The notes under the pieces were generated by a model. It did no database searches and was not told where the DNA came from. It saw nothing but the letters and a program-made list of their open reading frames with translations. Position numbers and translations under genes: made by a program. From Acetobacteraceae bacterium (GTDB lineage: Bacteria; Pseudomonadota; Alphaproteobacteria; Acetobacterales; Acetobacteraceae): a DNA stretch of 64,000 nucleotides. The stretch is from assembly GCA_947475245.1 (NCBI GenBank), contig CANJLW010000001.1:162025-226024 (forward strand), read 5' to 3'. This document shows positions 10,185 to 21,878 of the stretch, piece by piece. Position 1 is the first letter of the stretch. Each line of letters starts with the position of its first letter.

Positions 10185-11192
10185 TCACGCGACGGGGCGA
10201 ACCACCAGCTTACCGGTGTTCAGTCCGCGGAACAGCATCCCCAGCGCTTCCGGCGCGCGATCCAGGCCGTCGACGACGTGCAGCCTTTGGATCAATCGGC
10301 CCGCACGCAAATGCATGCCAAGCCAGGCGCGCGCCTCCGGATAGCGGGCGTTGTAGTCGAAGACGATGAAGCTCTGCATCCGCGCGCGCTTCCCGCTGAG
10401 CGCGCCGAGATTGCGGATCGGATGCGGTTCGGCGGCGACGGTTTGCGAGATGCGGCCGCACAGGGCAATGCGCGCGCCGATACGTAGATTGGCCAGCGCC
10501 GCGTCCAGTGTCGGCCCGCCGACATTGTCGAAATACAGATCGACGCCGTCGGGGCACGCCCGCGCGATGGCCGCGGTCAGATCGGGTTCGGCGCGGTAAT
10601 CGATCACGTCGTCGAGGTGCAGCGTGTCGCGCAGGAACGCGCACTTCTCGGCGCCGCCTGCGATGCCGACAACGCGGCAACCCTCCAATTTCGCGATCTG
10701 GGCCGCCATCTGGCCGACGCCGCCGGCCGCGCCGGAGACCAGAACCCGATCGTTGGGTTTCAACGATCCGACGTCGCGCAGGCCGAAATAGGCCGTCAAC
10801 GCGCTGGTACCCAACGGCCCGATCCAGTCCTCCACCGTATAGGTCGACAGGTCGAGTTTCTGCGCCTGGCTGCCCCGAAGGACCGGGTGCGTCTGCCAGT
10901 TCACCCGCCCCTGCACGATATCGCCTGTCGCGAAGTCCTTGGATCGGCTGTCGAGCACGCGCGCGACGCCGCCGGCGCGCATCGTCGCGCCCAGAGCGAC
11001 CGTCGGCACATAGCTCGGACCCGCGCCGATCCAGGACCGCATCGCCGGGTCGATCGAGATGTAAAGCGTCTCCGTCAGCAATTCTCCGTCCGCCAGGGGC
11101 GGAACGGGTGCGTCGGATGCCTCAAAATGTTCGGGGCCCGGAATGCCGTCGGGACGTTGTTTCAGCACCAGTCGGTGGTTGATGATCGGCAT
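10185..11192 (-). CDS. NADP-dependent medium-chain reductase (CurA/leukotriene B4 dehydrogenase-like)
   Basis: This 335-residue zinc-free medium-chain dehydrogenase/reductase resembles enoate and 2-alkenal reductases of the CurA/PTGR type. It starts MPIINHRLVLKQRPDG, which is typical, and the longer frame to 11255 is unlikely. Landmarks are YISIDPAMRSWI, a Rossmann glycine loop in VSGAAGGVGQMAAQIAK, and DLYFDNVGGPTLDAAL followed by ICGRISQ-like ALCGRISQ. The family reduces the double bond of alpha,beta-unsaturated ketones or aldehydes. It diverges from the carboxylesterase gene over a 62-base shared control region. Confidence 0.9.
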   Translation of the reverse strand: MPIINHRLVLKQRPDGIPGPEHFEASDAPVPPLADGELLTETLYISIDPAMRSWIGAGPSYVPTVALGATMRAGGVARVLDSRSKDFATGDIVQGRVNWQTHPVLRGSQAQKLDLSTYTVEDWIGPLGTSALTAYFGLRDVGSLKPNDRVLVSGAAGGVGQMAAQIAKLEGCRVVGIAGGAEKCAFLRDTLHLDDVIDYRAEPDLTAAIARACPDGVDLYFDNVGGPTLDAALANLRIGARIALCGRISQTVAAEPHPIRNLGALSGKRARMQSFIVFDYNARYPEARAWLGMHLRAGRLIQRLHVVDGLDRAPEALGMLFRGLNTGKLVVRPVA

Positions 11193-11254
11193 GCGCCCGG
11201 ACTCCCGCATCGGATTGTTCCGTGCCAGCATGATCGGGGGAAACGGAGGATACA

Positions 11255-12799
<1,545 letters not shown>

Positions 12800-12802
12800 C
12801 GG

Positions 12803-13726
12803 TCAGTCGACGGTAAAGACGGCTTTCCCCGCGATCCCGCGTGCGCGCAGGTCGGCGGCGACTTCGGCGAAGTCCCGCCAACCGCGATCCGCGCCGATTA
12901 CCGGACGCAGCGTGCCATTGTCGATGGCGCCAACCAGCAGTGCCAGGTCAGGCGCAAAGCGCTCTTCCGGCTCCGACGTGAAGTAGAAGAAACTTTGGAT
13001 GCGGGCGTTCTGCGCGCCGCGGAAATCGCCGAACGCGATCGGCGTCGTTTCGGCGGCGCTGTTGCCGTAGACGACGACCGTGCCGAAGGGTTCGATCAGG
13101 CGCAGCGCCTGTGACAGCGACGCCCCGCCCGCCGCTTCCAGGATCAGGGCGAAGCGACCCTGGGCATTGTCGATGCCGACCACAACATCCGTCGCGCCAA
13201 GTTCGCGCAGCCCGTCCGCGCGGGACTCACTGCCGACAACGGCGGTGACATGCGCGCCGCTGTGTTTGGCCAGTTGGATCGCCAGCGTGCCGACGCCGCC
13301 GGCCGCGCCGGTGATCAGGACGCGCCGCCCGAGCAGCGCACCGCCGTGGCGGAGTGTGCGTAACGCCGTCAGCCCGGCGACCGGCAGCGTCGATGCCTGT
13401 GCGAAACTGACGGAATCCGGCAGGACCGCCATCCGGTGCGCGGGCACGGCAACACGTTGCGCCCAACCGAATTCGTCGGTCAGGGCCACCACGCGCGCGC
13501 CTGCGGCGGGGCCGCTGCCGTCTTCCGCCGAACGGAGTACGACGCCGGCGACATCCTGGCCCGGAATCCAGCCGTCGCCGTTATGCGCGATCGAACGCAA
13601 TTCCCCGCGATTCAGCGAGAAAGCGCGCACCGCCACAAGCGCTTCGTTTCGCGCCGGCGTCGGTTCCGCGACCTCGCGCAGTTCCATCGGGGCGGTGCCG
13701 TTGGGCGTGGTGAGCAGGGCCAGCAT
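12803..13726 (-). CDS. Quinone oxidoreductase-like MDR protein (zinc-free)
   Basis: This 307-residue medium-chain reductase has the start MLALLTTPNGTAPMELREV at 13726; the longer frame would overlap the TctC gene. It has FSLNRGELRSI, GQDVAGVV, the NADPH loop ITGAAGGVGTLAIQLAKHSGA, and no catalytic-zinc cysteine motif. Related proteins reduce quinones or enones. It is 7 bases downstream of the TctC-like gene and probably in one operon with it and the phosphotriesterase-family gene. Confidence 0.86.
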   Translation of the reverse strand: MLALLTTPNGTAPMELREVAEPTPARNEALVAVRAFSLNRGELRSIAHNGDGWIPGQDVAGVVLRSAEDGSGPAAGARVVALTDEFGWAQRVAVPAHRMAVLPDSVSFAQASTLPVAGLTALRTLRHGGALLGRRVLITGAAGGVGTLAIQLAKHSGAHVTAVVGSESRADGLRELGATDVVVGIDNAQGRFALILEAAGGASLSQALRLIEPFGTVVVYGNSAAETTPIAFGDFRGAQNARIQSFFYFTSEPEERFAPDLALLVGAIDNGTLRPVIGADRGWRDFAEVAADLRARGIAGKAVFTVD

Positions 13727-13733
13727 GGGGATG

Positions 13734-14699
13734 TCAGTCGATCGTAATCTTGGCGTCGGCGATGATCTTCTTATGCAGGGCATCGTCGGCCAGGTAGAAG
13801 TCACGCAGTTCCGGCAGCTTGAGCGAGCGGGTCACAAGCCCCATGGCGAGCAGCTTGGCCTGGATTTCCGGCTGAGCGGAAATTTCGGCGACGGCCTGGT
13901 TCATCTTCTCCCGAATTGCCTGCGGGATGCCGTGCGGTCCGTAGAATCCCTGCCAGATCGGTGTCGCAACCTGCGGATAGCCCAGTTCGGCCATCGTCGG
14001 CGTATCGGGAAACTCAGGATGACGCTTATCGGCGAACATCGCCAGGATTTTGAGCTTACCGGCCTTGACGTGCGGGAAGCCGTTCAACTCGATGATCGCG
14101 TCGAGCGTGCCGCCCAGCAGGTCGTTCAACGCGGCGGCGTTGCCGTTATAGGGAACGTGAACCATGTCGAGTCCGAGTATGGTCCCCAGAAACTTCATGC
14201 GCAGTTCCGTCGGGCTGCCGACGCCCGAGGAGCCATAGGCGATCTTGCCGGGGTTTGCCTTGGCATAGGCAATGAACTCCGCAAAAGTCGTCGCGGGGTT
14301 CTTCGGCCCGACCAACAGGCCGGAGACATACATCGCGGTCATCGCGATCGGATCGACATCCGCCGCCTGATAGGATGTCTTACGCAGATTCCCAACCGTA
14401 GAGACAACGGTCGAGGCGCACATGCAGAACGTGTAACCGTCGGGTTTGGAACGCAGGACACTTTCCAGCCCAACCGTCCCGCCGGCGCCGCCCCGGTTTT
14501 CCACCACAAAGGGTTGGCCGAACATGCGCGACAGGGCGTCGGCATAGGGCCGAGCACCGGTGTCGTTGGCACCGCCGGGGGGGAAGGGAACGATGACGCG
14601 CACCGGTCCCTTCGGCCAATCGGTCTGCGCACCGGCCGGGGCGGCGGCCAACAGGCCGATAAGCGCCGCCATGCCGACCAACAAGTGCCGCCAGTTCAT
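13734..14699 (-). CDS. TctC/Bug-type periplasmic solute-binding protein, orphan
   Basis: This 321-residue protein has a signal peptide (MNWRHLLVGMAALIGLLAAAPAGAQ split by the hydrophobic core) and then the Bug-family start WPKGPVRVIVPFPPGG. PYADALSRMFGQPFVVENRGGAGG and a GYPQVATPIWQGFYGP-type C-terminal segment follow. The family binds small carboxylates and related ligands. No TctA/TctB membrane genes are present. Its neighbours suggest the ligand may feed the adjacent hydrolase or reductase. Confidence 0.92.
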   Translation of the reverse strand: MNWRHLLVGMAALIGLLAAAPAGAQTDWPKGPVRVIVPFPPGGANDTGARPYADALSRMFGQPFVVENRGGAGGTVGLESVLRSKPDGYTFCMCASTVVSTVGNLRKTSYQAADVDPIAMTAMYVSGLLVGPKNPATTFAEFIAYAKANPGKIAYGSSGVGSPTELRMKFLGTILGLDMVHVPYNGNAAALNDLLGGTLDAIIELNGFPHVKAGKLKILAMFADKRHPEFPDTPTMAELGYPQVATPIWQGFYGPHGIPQAIREKMNQAVAEISAQPEIQAKLLAMGLVTRSLKLPELRDFYLADDALHKKIIADAKITID

Positions 14700-14716
14700 C
14701 GTTCGGTCTCTCCGCT

Positions 14717-15712
14717 TCAGGCTTTGGGCAGGGCTTCGCCGGCGAAGAAGCGGCGCGGATTGTCGAGCAGGATCGATGCGATTTCCGCCTCGCTCAGGCC
14801 GCGCTGTTTCAACATCGGGACGAAATCGGTGAACAGATAGGTGTAAGGCGGCGGCCAGTTGCCCTGCGCTTTCAGGGCGTCGATCTTCGCCTGTTCGTCG
14901 GGCGGCACCTGACGGGCGAACTTGCCCAGCCAGCCGCAATGGCGGTCCTGCGACATCATGATCTGCGACTGGTGGCCGTCACGAACCAGCTTGACCAGGT
15001 TATCGGCGCGGGTTTCGTCGGGCATGTAGCGGTGCAGCCCGATACGGTCGAAGCCGATATAGGACCCGCCGTCGACCACGCGCTTATGGTAGTTCTGGTC
15101 GGGGTTGCCGCAGCAATGACCGATCAGGCAGTGATGCGCCGCGACGCCGCCGGCGGCGAAGGCGGCTTGTTGTTCCGGACCGTTATAGCCGTCCTGGGTG
15201 TGGGTGATGATCGGCACGCCCGTCGCCTTTTGCGCGATGCATGCGGCGTTCAGGAATTTCATTTCCAGTTCGGTGATATCCGGCGCGCCGGTGGCGACCT
15301 TGATCGCGCCCGCCTTCACACCGGTATTGCCAATACCCTGCGTAATCTCACGAATATACAGCTCGGCGATCTCTTCGGCCGTGCGCGCGCGCCAGTAAAT
15401 CGGCAGGCCCATCGCCTCGAAGTAAAATCCCGTCGTGCAGATCACGTTCATTTCGGATTTTTCGGCAATTTCCTTCATCATCCCGGCGTCGCGGCCAAGC
15501 TCGATCGGGCAGGGATCGACGAAGGAGCGCACGCCGTGTTCGGTGCGCAGCTGACGCAGCCGCTTGACGGCTTCGTTAATGAAACCGGCGCGATCGAACA
15601 GCGCGGTCGGGTCGAATTCCGCGCCCGAGAATGCAATGAACAAATGTTCGTGCATCAGTGTGCGGCCGAGTTGATCGAGGCCGATGGGGCCGGTGACGGT
15701 TTGGACGGGCAT
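14717..15712 (-). CDS. Phosphotriesterase-family metal hydrolase (lactonase-like)
   Basis: This 331-residue amidohydrolase-superfamily barrel carries the binuclear metal set: His21 and His23 in LMHEHLF, the bridging Lys138 in AGAIKVATG, His171 in IITHTQ, His199 in LIGHC, and Asp256 in SQDRHCG. The phosphotriesterase-like lactonase branch hydrolyses lactones, with some members acting on organophosphates. It is the first gene of a unit with TctC and an MDR reductase, fitting uptake followed by ring opening or ester cleavage. The substrate is an inference. Confidence 0.88.
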   Translation of the reverse strand: MPVQTVTGPIGLDQLGRTLMHEHLFIAFSGAEFDPTALFDRAGFINEAVKRLRQLRTEHGVRSFVDPCPIELGRDAGMMKEIAEKSEMNVICTTGFYFEAMGLPIYWRARTAEEIAELYIREITQGIGNTGVKAGAIKVATGAPDITELEMKFLNAACIAQKATGVPIITHTQDGYNGPEQQAAFAAGGVAAHHCLIGHCCGNPDQNYHKRVVDGGSYIGFDRIGLHRYMPDETRADNLVKLVRDGHQSQIMMSQDRHCGWLGKFARQVPPDEQAKIDALKAQGNWPPPYTYLFTDFVPMLKQRGLSEAEIASILLDNPRRFFAGEALPKA

Positions 15713-15792
15713 TGCTTCCTCCGGATCGCGTTGCCCTTACTCTGCCATCCATTATCCGGTTTTCCAAACCCGCTCGGCCCTGTCGTCTGAAC

Positions 15793-16260
15793 TCAGCGAG
15801 AGCGGCGGGAGCCAAGCAGGACGTCGCGGGCCTGATTGATGCGCGCGGCGAGCCAGTCGGACCCGCCGCTGTCGGGATGGGCGGCGCGCATCAGGCGTCG
15901 GTGGGCGTCGCGAATTTCCTGCTCCGTCGCGTTCGGGGGCACGCCCAGCACTTCGAAGGCCTGATCGCGGGTCATCCCGTCCGATGTGCGTTGCGGCGGT
16001 GGGGGCGCGCCTTTGATTTTGCCGTCGAATGCGCCCTCACGCCATTTTTGCCACAGCAACGGGCCGAACAGCAGCAGGGCGCTGACCGCGAAGCCGCCCC
16101 GGCCGGTCAGGATCAACAGCAGCGCGAGGCTGAGTCCGCCGAGCGCGGCGACCCAGGCCAGCAGTGACTTGATGTTGGTGACGGATGCCCGCTCGAAGGC
16201 GCGCATGCCGCCGAGGAGAGCGAACAGGATAGCCGCGCCGATGATCAACCAGATCAGCAT
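15793..16260 (-). CDS. Small membrane protein with C-terminal J domain
   Basis: This 155-residue protein has hydrophobic segments at about 3-18, 34-52 and 57-70, then a linker (GAPPPPQRT) and a short J domain at about 97-150. The J domain has the essential HPD motif at 128-130. This layout matches the membrane-bound TIM14/DnaJ-like proteins frequent in alphaproteobacteria, which stimulate DnaK or another Hsp70 at the membrane. Its start overlaps the malic-enzyme stop by 7 bases, so it is probably translated from the same transcript. Confidence 0.85.
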   Translation of the reverse strand: MLIWLIIGAAILFALLGGMRAFERASVTNIKSLLAWVAALGGLSLALLLILTGRGGFAVSALLLFGPLLWQKWREGAFDGKIKGAPPPPQRTSDGMTRDQAFEVLGVPPNATEQEIRDAHRRLMRAAHPDSGGSDWLAARINQARDVLLGSRRSR

Positions 16261-18539
16261 GCGCGGTTCGGATCGTTGGCTTGCGCGGCGACGACGGCGA
16301 GGGCGCTGAGATTGACGATGCCGCGCGCGGTGACGCTGGGCACCAGGACATGGATCGGTTTCGACATGCCAAGCAGCATGGGCCCGACGGGCAGCCCGTC
16401 GGCGGCGGCCTTCAGCAGGTTGAAGGCTATGTTGGCGGAGTCGAGGTTGGGCATGATCAACAGATTGGCGGTGCCGGTCAGCTTGCTGTCGGGCACGGCG
16501 CGTTCGCGGATCGCTTCGACCAGGGCAGCGTCGGCATGCATTTCGCCGTCGATTTCCAGGCCGGTGGCTTCCGCCCGGATCATGCGCAGCGCGAGGCGCA
16601 TCTTCCGGGCGGAGTCCGTATCGCTGGCGCCGAAGCTGGAATGCGACAGCAGCGCCGCTTTCGGTGTCAGGCCGAACCCTCGGACGGCTTCGGCCGCCAA
16701 CAACGTCAATTCCGTGACTTGTTCGGCCGTGGGGTCGGTGACCATGTGCGTGTCGCACAGGAACAACACCCCGGCCGGTAAAATCAGGCACGACAGCGCA
16801 TAAGCGCGGGTCACGCCTGCTCGGCGCGGGATGATGGGCAGAATGTATTGTATCTGTCGCCCCCATCCGCCGGTGCCGCCGCAAATCGCGGCGTCCGCGA
16901 GATCGGCATGCAGCATCATCGCGGCGGCGACGGAGGAGCGCGTGGCAACCCGGCGTTCGGCCGGCTCCGGCGGGGTGCCGCGCCGGCCTACCAGGACCCG
17001 ATACTCCTTGGCGAGCGGATCGAAGACCGCGTGGTCGCGCGCGGGGTCGAGCACGCGCAGGCCTTTGTCCGGCGTCAGGCGTAAACCCAGTTCCTGGATC
17101 TTCGCCGCGATCACGTCGTGACGGCCGAGCAGAATGGGAAAGGCGATGTTGTCGTCGATCAGGGTTTGCGCGGCGCGGAGCACGCGTTCGTCCTCGCCTT
17201 CAGCGAAGACGATGCGCTTCGGGTCACGGGTGGCGGATTCGAACACCGGGCGCATCAGATAGCCGGAGCGGAACACGAAGCGTTCGAGTTCGCGTTGGTA
17301 GACGACGAAGTCCTTGATCGGACGGCGCGCGACGCCGCTTTCCATCGCCGCGCGGGCAACGGCGGGGGCGACTTCCAGGATCAGGCGCGGGTCGAAGGGG
17401 CGAGGGATGATGTAGTCGGGGCCGAAGATCGGGGCGACGCCGCCATAGGCCGCGGCGACGACTTCGCTCGCCTCGACGCGGGCCAGGCTGGCGATTGCCT
17501 CCACCGCCGCGATCTTCATGGCTTCATTGATGGTGGTGGCCGAAACGTCCAGCGCGCCGCGAAAGATGAACGGGAAGCACAGGACATTGTTGACCTGGTT
17601 GGCATAGTCGCTGCGACCGGTGGCGACGATGGCGTCGGGCCGGATCGCATGGACCTCGGCTGGGTCGATTTCCGGGTCGGGATTGGCGAGCGCCAGGATC
17701 ATCGGCCTTGGGCCGAACAGCGGCAGGAACGCGGGTTTCAGGACGCGCGGCGCGGACAGGCCGAGGAACACGTCGGCGCCGGGCAGGGCGTCTTCCAGCG
17801 TATTGGCGTTGGTTTCGCGGGCGTAGCGCGCCATGTTCGGCAGCATGTCGGGCCGGTCGGCGCGCACCACGCCCTTGATGTCCGTCAGGGTGACGTTTTC
17901 CGGTTTCAGTCCCATGGAAACCAGCAGATCGACGCAGGCCAGCGCGGCGGCGCCGGCACCGGATGTGACCAGACGGACCTCCGCCAGTTCTTTGCCTTGC
18001 AGCAGCAATCCATTGCGCACGGCGGCGGCGACGGTGATCGCGGTGCCGTGCTGGTCGTCGTGAAACACCGGAATTTTCATCCGCCGCCGCAACTCGGCCT
18101 CGATGGCGAAACATTCCGGGGCTTTGATGTCTTCCAGGTTGATCGCGCCGAAGGTGGGTTCCAGCGCGGCGACGACGTCGCAGAACAATTTCGGGTCCTG
18201 TGCGTCGACCTCGATATCGAACACATCGATGCCGGCGAACTTCTTGAACAGGACGGCCTTGCCCTCCATCACCGGCTTGCCCGCCAACGCGCCGATGTTG
18301 CCGAGACCGAGCACGGCGGTGCCGTTGGAGATGACGGCGACCAGATTTCCGCGCGCGGTATAGTCATAGGCGGCGTCGGGATCGGCGACGATGGCTTCGC
18401 ATGCGGCGGCGACGCCCGGAGAGTAGGCCAGTGCCAGGTCGCGCTGGGTCGCCATCCGTTTGGTCGCCTGGACCGCCAGTTTTCCGGGTTGCGGCAGCCG
18501 ATGGTAATCGAGCGCGGCCTTGCGAAAGTCGTCGTCCAT
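16254..18539 (-). CDS. maeB: NADP-dependent malic enzyme with phosphotransacetylase-like C-terminal domain
   Basis: This enzyme decarboxylates malate to pyruvate, giving NADPH. The start at 18539 ([16 protein letters not shown]) gives 761 residues, the usual size of the fused MaeB form; the longer frame is not supported. Malic-enzyme landmarks are [46 protein letters not shown] (split here by function: catalytic Tyr region then nucleotide-binding glycines) and [10 protein letters not shown]. From about residue 430 a phosphotransacetylase-like domain ([14 protein letters not shown]) follows. That domain is regulatory rather than catalytic in known MaeB enzymes. Confidence 0.95.
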   Translation of the reverse strand: MDDDFRKAALDYHRLPQPGKLAVQATKRMATQRDLALAYSPGVAAACEAIVADPDAAYDYTARGNLVAVISNGTAVLGLGNIGALAGKPVMEGKAVLFKKFAGIDVFDIEVDAQDPKLFCDVVAALEPTFGAINLEDIKAPECFAIEAELRRRMKIPVFHDDQHGTAITVAAAVRNGLLLQGKELAEVRLVTSGAGAAALACVDLLVSMGLKPENVTLTDIKGVVRADRPDMLPNMARYARETNANTLEDALPGADVFLGLSAPRVLKPAFLPLFGPRPMILALANPDPEIDPAEVHAIRPDAIVATGRSDYANQVNNVLCFPFIFRGALDVSATTINEAMKIAAVEAIASLARVEASEVVAAAYGGVAPIFGPDYIIPRPFDPRLILEVAPAVARAAMESGVARRPIKDFVVYQRELERFVFRSGYLMRPVFESATRDPKRIVFAEGEDERVLRAAQTLIDDNIAFPILLGRHDVIAAKIQELGLRLTPDKGLRVLDPARDHAVFDPLAKEYRVLVGRRGTPPEPAERRVATRSSVAAAMMLHADLADAAICGGTGGWGRQIQYILPIIPRRAGVTRAYALSCLILPAGVLFLCDTHMVTDPTAEQVTELTLLAAEAVRGFGLTPKAALLSHSSFGASDTDSARKMRLALRMIRAEATGLEIDGEMHADAALVEAIRERAVPDSKLTGTANLLIMPNLDSANIAFNLLKAAADGLPVGPMLLGMSKPIHVLVPSVTARGIVNLSALAVVAAQANDPNRAC

Positions 18540-18684
18540 GGGCTGGGTCCTCGCTGGTCGGGCGACAAGATAGGGGCAGAGGGGAGGGGGCTGGCAATGC
18601 GGGTCGTCCAAAACCTGGGGATGGGCGGAAAATGGCGGCGAATCACGCGTGGCAAGCGCCGTTTCGATCTGCCAGAAAGCGCTA

Positions 18685-19236
18685 ATGTCCAGTTCGCGCC
18701 CATCGCAGGTCACGGTTCCTTATCAGGACACCGCACTTGAACCGGTCGCGCCGGCGCGGGTGCGCGCCTTGCGCCGCCATCTCGTCGACTCCCTGCGCGA
18801 TCTGCGTTCCGCGAAACATCCGGAGCGCCTGATCCAGAAGCCGACGCCTGTTCTGGAGGGATTCACGGCGACGGTCGCGGCGGAAGGCTGCGCGCGATGC
18901 CGCGGCTTTTGCTGCCAGAAGGGCGGCGAGCACGCCTATATCGACGATCGCACGATGGCGCGGGTGCGGCGGGACCATCCGGAGTTGGACGCGCGCGCGG
19001 TCATTCGGCTCTACGTCGACGCGGTCGCGCCGGTCGGGTTCGCCGGATCATGCGTCTTTCACGGCCCAAACGGCTGCACCTTGGCGCGGGCGCTGCGGGC
19101 GGAACTGTGCAACAGCTACTACTGCACCGGCCTGTGGGATTTTCTGAACAAGAAGGAAAAGCCCGACGCCGTCGTCGTCGTGGCCGCGCGCAACGGCAAG
19201 GGGTCTCGGTCCGGCGTTTTGCGCAAGGACGTCTGA
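18685..19236 (+). CDS. Cysteine-cluster protein (YkgJ-like metal-chelating pattern), unknown function
   Basis: This 183-residue cytoplasmic protein has eight cysteines in pairs: CARCRGFCC at 69-77, then Cys123 and Cys131 (CVFHGPNGC), then Cys142 and Cys147 (CNSYYC). The pattern resembles the CxxCxxxCC proteins thought to bind zinc or iron (YkgJ type). The ATG at 18685 is chosen; an in-frame GTG at 18649 would add 12 residues and has no better ribosome site. It is divergent from maeB. The role is unknown. Confidence 0.65.
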   Translation: MSSSRPSQVTVPYQDTALEPVAPARVRALRRHLVDSLRDLRSAKHPERLIQKPTPVLEGFTATVAAEGCARCRGFCCQKGGEHAYIDDRTMARVRRDHPELDARAVIRLYVDAVAPVGFAGSCVFHGPNGCTLARALRAELCNSYYCTGLWDFLNKKEKPDAVVVVAARNGKGSRSGVLRKDV

Positions 19237-19248
19237 CGGCCCGTCCGT

Positions 19249-20427
19249 TCAGGTTCGGATCAGCCGTCGCATCGGTTCGACGTCGCGGCTGTTCGGGAAA
19301 ACGGCGTCGAGCGAGCCGATCGGCAGGCGCAGATGCGCGCTCAACAACCCCTTGGCGACGGAGCGTAAATCGCCGGTTGGCATCAGGTCGCGGTTTTCCA
19401 GCAGGGCATCCGGCCCCAGGCCGGGCCATTGTCCGCGCACCACGCCGCCTTCAACCGCGCCGCCGAGGATAAAGGCCACCGTGGCGGTGCCGTGATCGGT
19501 GCCTCTTGTTCCGTTCGCGCGCGCCGTGCGGCCGAATTCCGTCATCACCAGCACGCAGCTTTGCTTCCAGACCGAACCCAAGGCGGCCTTCAGCGCCGCC
19601 ATGCCGGTGTCGAGTTGGCGTAACGGCCCGGCCAGCCGGTTGACCTGTTGGGCATGTGTGTCCCATCCGCCCAGTTCCAACGCGGCGATGCGGGGACCAT
19701 CCTCGGCGCGCAGCATCTCTCCGGCGGCGGTGGCCAAGGCGGGGAAGGCGAAGCGGTCTTTCGGTTCCTCGCTGCCCGCCAGGATGGCGGCTGTGAAGCC
19801 GCGCCCGCGCAGACCTTCGGCGACGGCCGGGCCCGTTACGCGATCCGCTGCGTTCAGTTCGGCGATCGTTTGATACAGATGCGCGGGCGGAGACGCGAAA
19901 CCGCGCGGTGCCCAGTTATCAACCGCGTTCGACCCGCGCAGCAGCAATGGCAGGGCAACGCCCACCGCCAGCGCGTCGCCGCGTCCGCGCCTGTCCGGCA
20001 TCGCGGCGACGGCTCTGCCAAGCCAGCCGCTGGACATGCGGTGATCGGTGCCGCTTTCCAGGCAGTCCTGGGCCACGAAATGGCTGCGCGCGCGGTAGGG
20101 ACCGGCGACGGCGTGCACGATGGCCATTTCCCCGGCGGCATACAGCGCGTGCAGGTTGGGCAAGGCTGGGTGCAGTCCGAAGAAGCCGCCGAGGTCGAGC
20201 AGCCCATCCGGCTCGCCGATCGGCGGCGCCATCAATTCGCGGCGCAGCCCCGCCAAAGCGGGATCGCCATAGGGCGCGACGGCGGCCAGGCCGTCGAGCG
20301 CGCCGCGCAGGTTGACCACGACGAAGCGTCGCTCGGTCGGCGCGGCGGCCAAGGCGAGCGCGTTGGGTCCCGCGCTCAGCAGGCCGGCCAATCCCAGAAC
20401 AGCGCCGCGACGGGTCAATGCTGGCAT
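19249..20427 (-). CDS. DUF1501 exported protein
   Basis: This 392-residue protein starts with a twin-Arg and hydrophobic segment (TRRGAVLGLAGLLSAG), suggesting Tat-type export. The DUF1501 signature TEFGRTARANGTRGTDHG lies in the C-terminal third and resembles metal-site sequences of the alkaline phosphatase/sulfatase fold. Its ATG shares one base with the stop of the upstream DUF1800 gene (TAATG). The DUF1800-DUF1501 pairing is widespread, but the biochemical role is not established. Confidence 0.88.
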   Translation of the reverse strand: MPALTRRGAVLGLAGLLSAGPNALALAAAPTERRFVVVNLRGALDGLAAVAPYGDPALAGLRRELMAPPIGEPDGLLDLGGFFGLHPALPNLHALYAAGEMAIVHAVAGPYRARSHFVAQDCLESGTDHRMSSGWLGRAVAAMPDRRGRGDALAVGVALPLLLRGSNAVDNWAPRGFASPPAHLYQTIAELNAADRVTGPAVAEGLRGRGFTAAILAGSEEPKDRFAFPALATAAGEMLRAEDGPRIAALELGGWDTHAQQVNRLAGPLRQLDTGMAALKAALGSVWKQSCVLVMTEFGRTARANGTRGTDHGTATVAFILGGAVEGGVVRGQWPGLGPDALLENRDLMPTGDLRSVAKGLLSAHLRLPIGSLDAVFPNSRDVEPMRRLIRT

Positions 20428-21716
20428 TATCGCCTCTGAAATTCGGGGGAGGTCAGCAGCAGGGTCAGGCCGTCGCGGCGCGATCCCGCTCGTTTGACGG
20501 CCATCAGGGTTTCGTCGCGCAGTAAAGGGCCAAGCGCCGCTTCGGCGAGTTCGGCGGGGTCGCGCGCGCCGATGCGGGCGGCGAAGGCGTGCGCCCAGTC
20601 GATGCGTCGCATCATCGCCTCGGGTCCGGCCCAGTCATCCGCACGGTCGGGCCATCCGTTCGGCGCGGGCGCGGTCCAAAGCGGCTGACCCAGACCGGCG
20701 AGGATGGCGGTCAGATTGGGGGGCGGATCGCCGAGGGGCGCGAGCAGGCGGACGCAGGCAACGACGTAATCGAGCGGGGTGCGCAGCTTGCCATGCGATT
20801 GCCATGCGGCGTCGAGCCCGATCAGTTCCAGCGAGGCCGCCCCGAGATCGCCCCCGGTGTCGCGCAGGACGGCTTCGATACGCCGAACCGTCTCGGCCGG
20901 GGGATCGTCGGCGATGAAATGCCGAGCGAGTTTGGTGGCGAGGGCGCGGTGGGTCGCGGGATGGTCGGCCAGGAAGCGCAGGGCCTGCACGCCGCCGGCC
21001 TCATCCGCCGCCAAGCGCTGCCCCATGACGATGTGCTCGCCGGGTTGATGGGCGCGGGGGCGATAGCGAAATCCGGGCGATGCCGCGTTCATGTCGATGG
21101 ACCAGCCGGTCAGCACGCGCGCGAAGCTTGTCACATCGGTCTGAGTGTATTGGGAGGCGGGCGTGACGGTGTGCAGTTCCAGGCATTCGCGGGCGAGGTT
21201 TTCGTTCAGTCCGCGCGCGCCGCGATCGGCCGCGGGGCTGTCCGGGCCGACGGAGGCGGCGTTGTCCAGATAGAGCAGCATCGCGGGGTGACGCGTCACC
21301 GCCAGCACCATATCGGCGAATCGGCCGGTGACATGCGGACGAATGGCTTCCTGCACGAAGGCACCGGCCAGTCCGGCCACCTGACCGCGTCGCAACGAGA
21401 CGGTGAAGTGGTTGGTCCAGAACCAGACCAGGCGTTCGCGAAACGGTGCAACGGTGGAAACGGCGTGGTCGAGCAAGGTCTGGGCGGAGGCGCGGTAGAT
21501 CGCGCGTGCCTTGGATTCGCCGGGTTGCGGCCCGGCCTCGCGGTCCTGTCGGATGGCGAGCAGCCCGTCGGCGGCCGACGGCACGGGTAACGCGAGGGCG
21601 GGATCGGGTTGCGTGATCTGAGCGCGCGCCCAGGCGGCGGCATCCAAGGGAACCGGTTCGGCGGGGCGCCGTCCGAGTCCGAAGCGCGCGAGGGCATGAA
21701 ATGCGGCTGCTTGCAT
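20427..21716 (-). CDS. DUF1800 protein
   Basis: This 429-residue protein has the DUF1800 hallmarks ARFGLGRRPAE near the N-terminus, LVWFWTNHFTVS, MLLYLDNAASVG, and GLNENLARECLELHTV. It also has FARVLTGWSID and a late PNGWPDRADDW segment. No clear signal peptide is visible, unlike many relatives. It is the first gene of a two-gene unit with DUF1501. Function is unknown; members of the pair are often exported together. Confidence 0.88.
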   Translation of the reverse strand: MQAAAFHALARFGLGRRPAEPVPLDAAAWARAQITQPDPALALPVPSAADGLLAIRQDREAGPQPGESKARAIYRASAQTLLDHAVSTVAPFRERLVWFWTNHFTVSLRRGQVAGLAGAFVQEAIRPHVTGRFADMVLAVTRHPAMLLYLDNAASVGPDSPAADRGARGLNENLARECLELHTVTPASQYTQTDVTSFARVLTGWSIDMNAASPGFRYRPRAHQPGEHIVMGQRLAADEAGGVQALRFLADHPATHRALATKLARHFIADDPPAETVRRIEAVLRDTGGDLGAASLELIGLDAAWQSHGKLRTPLDYVVACVRLLAPLGDPPPNLTAILAGLGQPLWTAPAPNGWPDRADDWAGPEAMMRRIDWAHAFAARIGARDPAELAEAALGPLLRDETLMAVKRAGSRRDGLTLLLTSPEFQRR

Positions 21717-21878
21717 GGTTGCGACCCTATCGCGCGTTCATGTTTCAAACCGTCACAAACGGTAAAGCGGTTGAGTATGGCCGTGGTGCGCTCGTTCCCA
21801 TGGCGTTCGAGCGAGGCTGTCGGGCGTATTTCGCGCTTGCAAAAAGCTTAACGCTGTCGCATTTCACCCCCGACTTAG

